Shown: positions 60,081 through 64,000 of the stretch, piece after piece
How positions within the stretch are numbered: the stretch's first letter is position 1
How the letters are laid out: every line of letters starts with the position of its first letter
Assembly (NCBI GenBank): GCA_013822725.1
Contig: PNKX01000011.1
Coordinates: forward strand, 62,001 to 126,000
From: Pirellula sp.
GTDB taxonomy: Bacteria > Planctomycetota > Planctomycetia > Pirellulales > Lacipirellulaceae
DNA length: 64,000 bases
Reading direction: 5' to 3'
Made by a program: the position numbers and the translations under genes
The notes under the pieces: generated by a model
What the model saw: only the letters and a program-made list of their open reading frames with translations
What the model was told of the DNA's origin: nothing
Databases searched by the model: none

Positions 60081-61805
60081 GTGTCTACAACCGCCGCCAA
60101 TTCCGCCCCACGTCGCCCGTGGATCGTCTCCCCCGCGTGGGACCTGTTCTACCTGGTCCTGACGCCGCTGCTGATCGTCCCCGCCGTCCTCGTCGCCGCT
60201 CGGCAATGGCTCCGGCCGGAAGAGATTTACCTCGCCGTCATCTCGTTCGCCTCCTTGGGTCATCACCTCCCCGGGTTCATGCGAGCCTACGGCGATCGCG
60301 AGCTGTTCGACCGCTTCCGTTGGCGTTTTCTGTTGGCGCCGCCGCTGATTTTCGCCCTGGCCCTGGTCTTTACCCCGCCGACTTCGGTCGCCCGGGCGCT
60401 CGACCTTCCCTGGACTCATCTCCATGGGCTTGAGTTGATTCTCCTCGCCTGGGGAACCTGGCATGGCTTGATGCAGACCTACGGGTTCATGCGCATCTAC
60501 GACATCCGCCGCGGCGAAAATGACCGGTACGTCGCCCGCCTCGACCACGCTCTCTGCCTGATGATCTTCGTCGCCGGCGTCGTCTTCAGCGACACGCGCA
60601 TGTTCGGCGTCGCGAGCGCGATGTGGCAATGCGGGCTGCCGATTTTTGGCCCCGAAACGCTCGCGGTCGTTCGGTGGATTGTCGGCGGCCTCAGCGCCAT
60701 GGTCGTTGGCCTCTACGCCGTTCATCTACTCGGGCGAGCCTGGCAAGGCGCGCCGATCAACTGGATCAAGCTCCTCCTCGTCGCTTCGACCGGCTGGTTC
60801 TACTGGTACTGCGGCCGACTGTCGACGAACCTGCTAATAGGCATCGCGATGTTCGAGATCTACCACGCCGTCCAGTACAACGCGATCGTCTGGATCTACA
60901 ACCGCCGCTTGTTGGAGAAGGCGGGCGAGCGCTTCGGCCCGCTCGGCTTTCTATTCCGTGACCGGGCGACAATGCTCGGCGTCTACCTCGCCGCCATCGC
61001 CGCCTACAGCTCGATTCGCTTCGTTACTGCCACAGCGGGCGACCGCATGTTTAGCGGCGATCTCGACAACGCCCGTCAGTGGCTGATCGCCGCATTCGTC
61101 ACGTCGTCGTTCCTCCATTTCTACTATGACGGCTTCATCTGGAAGGTCAGCGAACGGAAGACGCAAGACAACCTGATCGACGTCCCGGCCCCGTCTTTTG
61201 ATCGCTTCGTGCCCAGCTTCATTCATGCCGGCAAGTGGGCTACCCTGCTGGCCATCGTGGCGATGTTACTCGGCTCCGAGCGGATGTACGCTTCCGGCGG
61301 TGCTCGGCAGCAGGCGATGCTGGTCGCGATGACTAAGTTGACGCCGAGCGTCCCCGAGGCCCGGGCGATTGCCGCCCAGCTGGATAGCGCCGACGCCGAC
61401 GCACAATATCAACGAGGGTTGGCCGCACTTCAGCGCGGCGATGCAGCCGTGGCCCTCGGGCCGCTTCGCGCCGCAATCAAACTCGACCCGCAGCACTTGC
61501 TCGCCCACCTGCAGTTAGGCGACGCCCTCCTGGCCCTCAACCAGCCGGCGGCCGCGACCGAGATCTACCGGCAGGCGATGGCGTTGCAGCCAGACGTTCC
61601 TGAAGCCCGCGTCGCCTTGGCCGAGGCGCTCCTCAAATCAGACCGACTTGACGAAGCCGAAAAAACGCTCCGTGAGGGGCTGGCTCGCTCGCCGGACTCA
61701 GCGGAATTGAATCTCACGCTCGCGATTCTTCTGGAATCAACGGGCAAATCGGCTGAAGCCGATGCCTATAGGCGGCGAGCCCAAGAGCTTGGACTGAGCC
61801 GTTGA
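60081..61805 (+). CDS. Polytopic membrane protein with conserved histidines and a C-terminal TPR domain
   Basis: The 574-residue protein starts at a GTG. About ten membrane helices cover residues 15-415. Conserved-looking histidines lie at helix ends: SLGHHLPGFMRAY, WGTWHGLMQTYGF, FEIYHAVQYNAIVWIYNRR, and SSFLHFYYDGFIWKVSER. Residues about 440-574 hold three or more TPR units (AQYQRGLAALQRGDAAVALG, HLQLGDALLALNQPAAATEI, DEAEKTLREGLARSPDSAEL). Histidine sets at membrane faces suggest a metal-dependent oxidase or desaturase-like enzyme, but no known family is certain. Confidence 0.75.
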   Translation: MSTTAANSAPRRPWIVSPAWDLFYLVLTPLLIVPAVLVAARQWLRPEEIYLAVISFASLGHHLPGFMRAYGDRELFDRFRWRFLLAPPLIFALALVFTPPTSVARALDLPWTHLHGLELILLAWGTWHGLMQTYGFMRIYDIRRGENDRYVARLDHALCLMIFVAGVVFSDTRMFGVASAMWQCGLPIFGPETLAVVRWIVGGLSAMVVGLYAVHLLGRAWQGAPINWIKLLLVASTGWFYWYCGRLSTNLLIGIAMFEIYHAVQYNAIVWIYNRRLLEKAGERFGPLGFLFRDRATMLGVYLAAIAAYSSIRFVTATAGDRMFSGDLDNARQWLIAAFVTSSFLHFYYDGFIWKVSERKTQDNLIDVPAPSFDRFVPSFIHAGKWATLLAIVAMLLGSERMYASGGARQQAMLVAMTKLTPSVPEARAIAAQLDSADADAQYQRGLAALQRGDAAVALGPLRAAIKLDPQHLLAHLQLGDALLALNQPAAATEIYRQAMALQPDVPEARVALAEALLKSDRLDEAEKTLREGLARSPDSAELNLTLAILLESTGKSAEADAYRRRAQELGLSR

Positions 61806-62045
61806 TTTCGCCAGTCTGACGTCGCCGTCGGGCGACGCGAAGCCCTTGTCTGGTTAATGTGGAAGTCCGTTGGCGCCCATTCCACCATACAAATGGTGGC
61901 ATTTCTCGGAGACGCTGTGTACTCTGGTCGCATACGTTTGAACCAAGCCAATGACCTTAACAAGCGCTTCTGTGATCAAGTTTGTCTAACGTTCGCCGTA
62001 GCTTTGCTCCGCGGCGTTGACTGCACATCATTGAGATACTCCCAC

Positions 62046-63887
62046 ATGCTCGTCCGCCATTTAACTGCTCTTTTCCTTGTCGGAACTCTCGCCACCCAAG
62101 CCTCCGCCGCGATTCGAATCGTGGCCGCCAGCGGCCAAGCGGCTCCGAATACCACCGGCAGGTTCTCGCAGCTCTATCACTCGGGCGACGGACCGGCGCC
62201 TCCCGTCATTAACAGCGCCGGTCGCGTCGCTTTTGCCGCGACCCTGGAAATCGGCGTCGGCGTGACGGCGCTCGACGATACGGGCATGTGGTCTGACGGG
62301 GGCGGAGCGATGGCACTGGTGGGCCGCGAAGGGTTCGCCGCTCCGACAGGGCCAGCCGGCGCGCTCTACCGTCGCCTGGCCAATCCCGTGCTTAACGACA
62401 CCGGCGCCATCGCATTCGGAGGGGCGATGCGAGAAGGCGTCGCGGGAGTCACCGTCGATGACAACGGCGGCCTCTGGTCGAGCGGCGGCGGCGCGACCGC
62501 TCTCGTGGCGCGCGAAGGAAATCAGGCCGTCGGAACCGCGGCCGGCGTCGAATTTGCGGGGCTCATCGACCCCACTTTCAACAACAGCGGCCAATCGGCC
62601 TTTCGATCAACGCTTAGCGGCGCCGGCGTCACCGCCGCCAACGACGACGGAGTCTGGTCGCAGAAGCTTGGTTTGCTCGGATTGATCGCCCGCGCCGGCA
62701 ATGCCGCGCCGGGGACGCCGGCCGGACTCAATTTTGCCAGTTTCACGGCAGGGCTTCCCTCGATCAACGATGCAGGCAACGTTTCATTCCGGGCGATCGT
62801 TGCCGGCGCTGGGGTGACAACCGCAAACGATACCGGCCTCTGGGTCGAGCGCGGCGGCGCAGTGGCACTTGTCGCGCGCGAAGGGAGCCCGGCAGCTGGA
62901 TTAGAGGCGGGCACCAACTACGGCAGCTTCTCCGAGCCTGTGCTGAACTCTGCCGGACAAACGGCCTTCGTTGCGACGCTTGTCGGCGGCGTCAATGCGA
63001 AGAACGTGGCCCTTTTCGCCGAAACCGGGAACGCGTCGGCGGTTGTCGTCAGAAAAGGGGACGCAGCCCCGAACGTCGCGGCTGGATCCGTCTTCGCCAA
63101 CTTCGCTTCACCGCTGTTCAACGCATCGAATGACTTCGCCTTCCAGGCGACCATCAGCGGCCCGAACGTCATCACCAGCAACAACGACGGCGTCTGGATC
63201 AAGCAGGACGGCGCGCTGAAACCAATCGCCTTGGAAGGGGCTCCTGCTCCTGGCGCTGGGGCCAGCGAACTTTTCAGCAGCTTTACTGAACTTGCACTGA
63301 ACGCGAGTGGCCAAATCGCCTTCTTCGGCACGCTCACTGGCGCCGGCGTTACGGCCGCCAACGATGGCGGCATCTGGGCCACTACGGCGACGGGGGAACT
63401 TCGGCTTGTTGCACGCGAAGGAAGCCCGTTGGCCCCCGGTCAAGTCGGTGACGTCAGCGGGCTCTATTTCGCCGGCGGATCGAACAACGAGGATGGGCAG
63501 CGCAGCGGTTTCAATGATCGAGGCGAGCTTGCCTTCCTGGCCACTTTGGTAGGCGGCGGCAGCCGCATCGCTGTTTCAGACGTCGTGGTCCAGTCGTCGG
63601 CGGACTTCAACGGCGATTCATTGGTCAACGGCAGCGATTTTCTAATCTGGCAGAAAAATCTCGGCATGACCGTCGGCGCGCAGAAGTCTAACGGCGACGC
63701 CGACGGCGACGGCGATGTTGACGCCGCTGACCTCGCTAGCTGGAAGGGTGGCTTCGGCGTCATGGCTGCGACCGCGGCTTCGGTCGCAGCCGTTCCGGAA
63801 CCAGGCGCCGTGGCATTGGCCTTGAGCGCCGTCGCCTGTCTACTGGCCACGCGCCGATCTGCCCATCGCGAGAGCTGTGAAGACTAA
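62046..63887 (+). CDS. Secreted PEP-CTERM protein with repeated choice-of-anchor-type units and a dockerin-like segment
   Basis: The 613-residue protein has a signal peptide (MLVRHLTALFLVGTLATQAS). Six or seven repeats follow, each like VINSAGRVAFAATLEIGVGV or VLNDTGAIAFGGAMREGVAG, plus GLWSSGGGATALVAREG. A segment DFNGDSLVNGSDFLIWQKNL and DADGDGDVDAADLASWKGGF has two EF-hand-like calcium loops, as in dockerin-type repeats common in planctomycetes. It ends VPEPGAVALALSAVACLLAT and RR, a PEP-CTERM sorting signal. The start at 62046 is set by the signal peptide. The stop overlaps the next, convergent gene. Confidence 0.87.
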   Translation: MLVRHLTALFLVGTLATQASAAIRIVAASGQAAPNTTGRFSQLYHSGDGPAPPVINSAGRVAFAATLEIGVGVTALDDTGMWSDGGGAMALVGREGFAAPTGPAGALYRRLANPVLNDTGAIAFGGAMREGVAGVTVDDNGGLWSSGGGATALVAREGNQAVGTAAGVEFAGLIDPTFNNSGQSAFRSTLSGAGVTAANDDGVWSQKLGLLGLIARAGNAAPGTPAGLNFASFTAGLPSINDAGNVSFRAIVAGAGVTTANDTGLWVERGGAVALVAREGSPAAGLEAGTNYGSFSEPVLNSAGQTAFVATLVGGVNAKNVALFAETGNASAVVVRKGDAAPNVAAGSVFANFASPLFNASNDFAFQATISGPNVITSNNDGVWIKQDGALKPIALEGAPAPGAGASELFSSFTELALNASGQIAFFGTLTGAGVTAANDGGIWATTATGELRLVAREGSPLAPGQVGDVSGLYFAGGSNNEDGQRSGFNDRGELAFLATLVGGGSRIAVSDVVVQSSADFNGDSLVNGSDFLIWQKNLGMTVGAQKSNGDADGDGDVDAADLASWKGGFGVMAATAASVAAVPEPGAVALALSAVACLLATRRSAHRESCED

Positions 63888-64000
63888 CGGCGGCGCTTCG
63901 CCGTCTCGCTCTTCATGAACGCCAGCGCATCGCTCGCGAGTTGATCTTCGCTCTCGTACATCCGCCGCCAGATCTTCGTGGCGGCGGCGACTTCGGGCAT
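63884..64000 (-). CDS. C-terminal end of a gene cut by the right edge
   Basis: The minus-strand frame reads PEVAAATKIWRRMYESEDQL then ASDALAFMKSETAKRRR and stops at 63884-63886. It has the residue balance of a real helical C-terminus (basic end). Its stop overlaps the stop of the PEP-CTERM gene by two bases (convergent). At least 38 residues are in the window; the rest is outside. It cannot be identified. Confidence 0.6.
   Translation of the reverse strand: MPEVAAATKIWRRMYESEDQLASDALAFMKSETAKRRR

Noticed and set aside
1-64000. tRNA and rRNA genes
   Set aside because: I looked for cloverleaf-like sequences with a GGTTCRANNCC T-arm, and for rRNA motifs, and saw none. The comF element uses a protein gene, not a tRNA, as its integration site.

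Overview
The window (about 62% GC by eye) most likely comes from a planctomycete of the Pirellulales. Pointers are a secreted protein ending in an EF-hand-like (dockerin-type) segment plus a PEP-CTERM tail, a secreted DUF1080 protein, a futalosine-route menaquinone gene, CsrA/FliW flagellar control, many MAxx secreted proteins without lipoboxes, and several families of intergenic inverted repeats. This assignment is inference from gene content, not from a marker gene.

Layout. (1) 1-3989, minus strand: the start of a complex I operon, nuoA-B-C-D-E-F, with nuoF running off the left edge. (2) 4273-13048, mostly minus: a secreted DUF1080 protein, a secreted TIM-barrel hydrolase-like protein, two tandem FemAB/CelD-like acyltransferases, a cyclophilin, and an LptF/LptG permease. 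(3) 13033-28774: a comF gene cut in two by a 14,974-bp integrative element. The element is bounded by a 15-bp direct repeat (13649-13663 and 28623-28637), and removing it restores comF in frame. It carries two tyrosine recombinases, an excisionase-like HTH protein, a DnaB-type helicase, a winged-helix Rep-like protein beside a mirror-symmetric repeat array (candidate origin), an SSB-tailed protein, a cytosolic trypsin-like peptidase and many small unknown genes. I see no capsid, terminase, relaxase or conjugation genes. Its gaps are rich in strong stems, including two copies of a three-way-junction element and a row of three hairpins.

(4) 28850-30741: a DUF502 membrane protein overlapping hemC. 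(5) 30988-49583, plus strand: a flagellar locus flgF-flgG-flgA-flgH-flgI-flgJ(N)-flgN-flgK-flgL-fliW-csrA-fliC-fliD-fliS, covering distal rod, L and P rings, hook-filament junction, filament, cap, and export chaperones, with the FliW-CsrA translational switch just upstream of flagellin. FlgL and FliD are two to three times the usual length because of inserted repeat modules. (6) 49822-55759: mqnD, an M20 amidohydrolase, a YbdK-type carboxylate-amine ligase, a redoxin, thioredoxin, an ABM-domain protein and a VOC protein. (7) 55849-64000: a zinc-ribbon protein, a long coiled-coil protein, a Gly-rich secreted protein, a His-containing membrane-TPR protein, a PEP-CTERM protein, and the C-terminus of a final minus-strand gene.

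The most interesting part is the comF-splitting element. It looks like a self-replicating, phage-satellite-like or plasmid-like island of a kind I do not recognise, with unusual intergenic RNA- or DNA-level structures.
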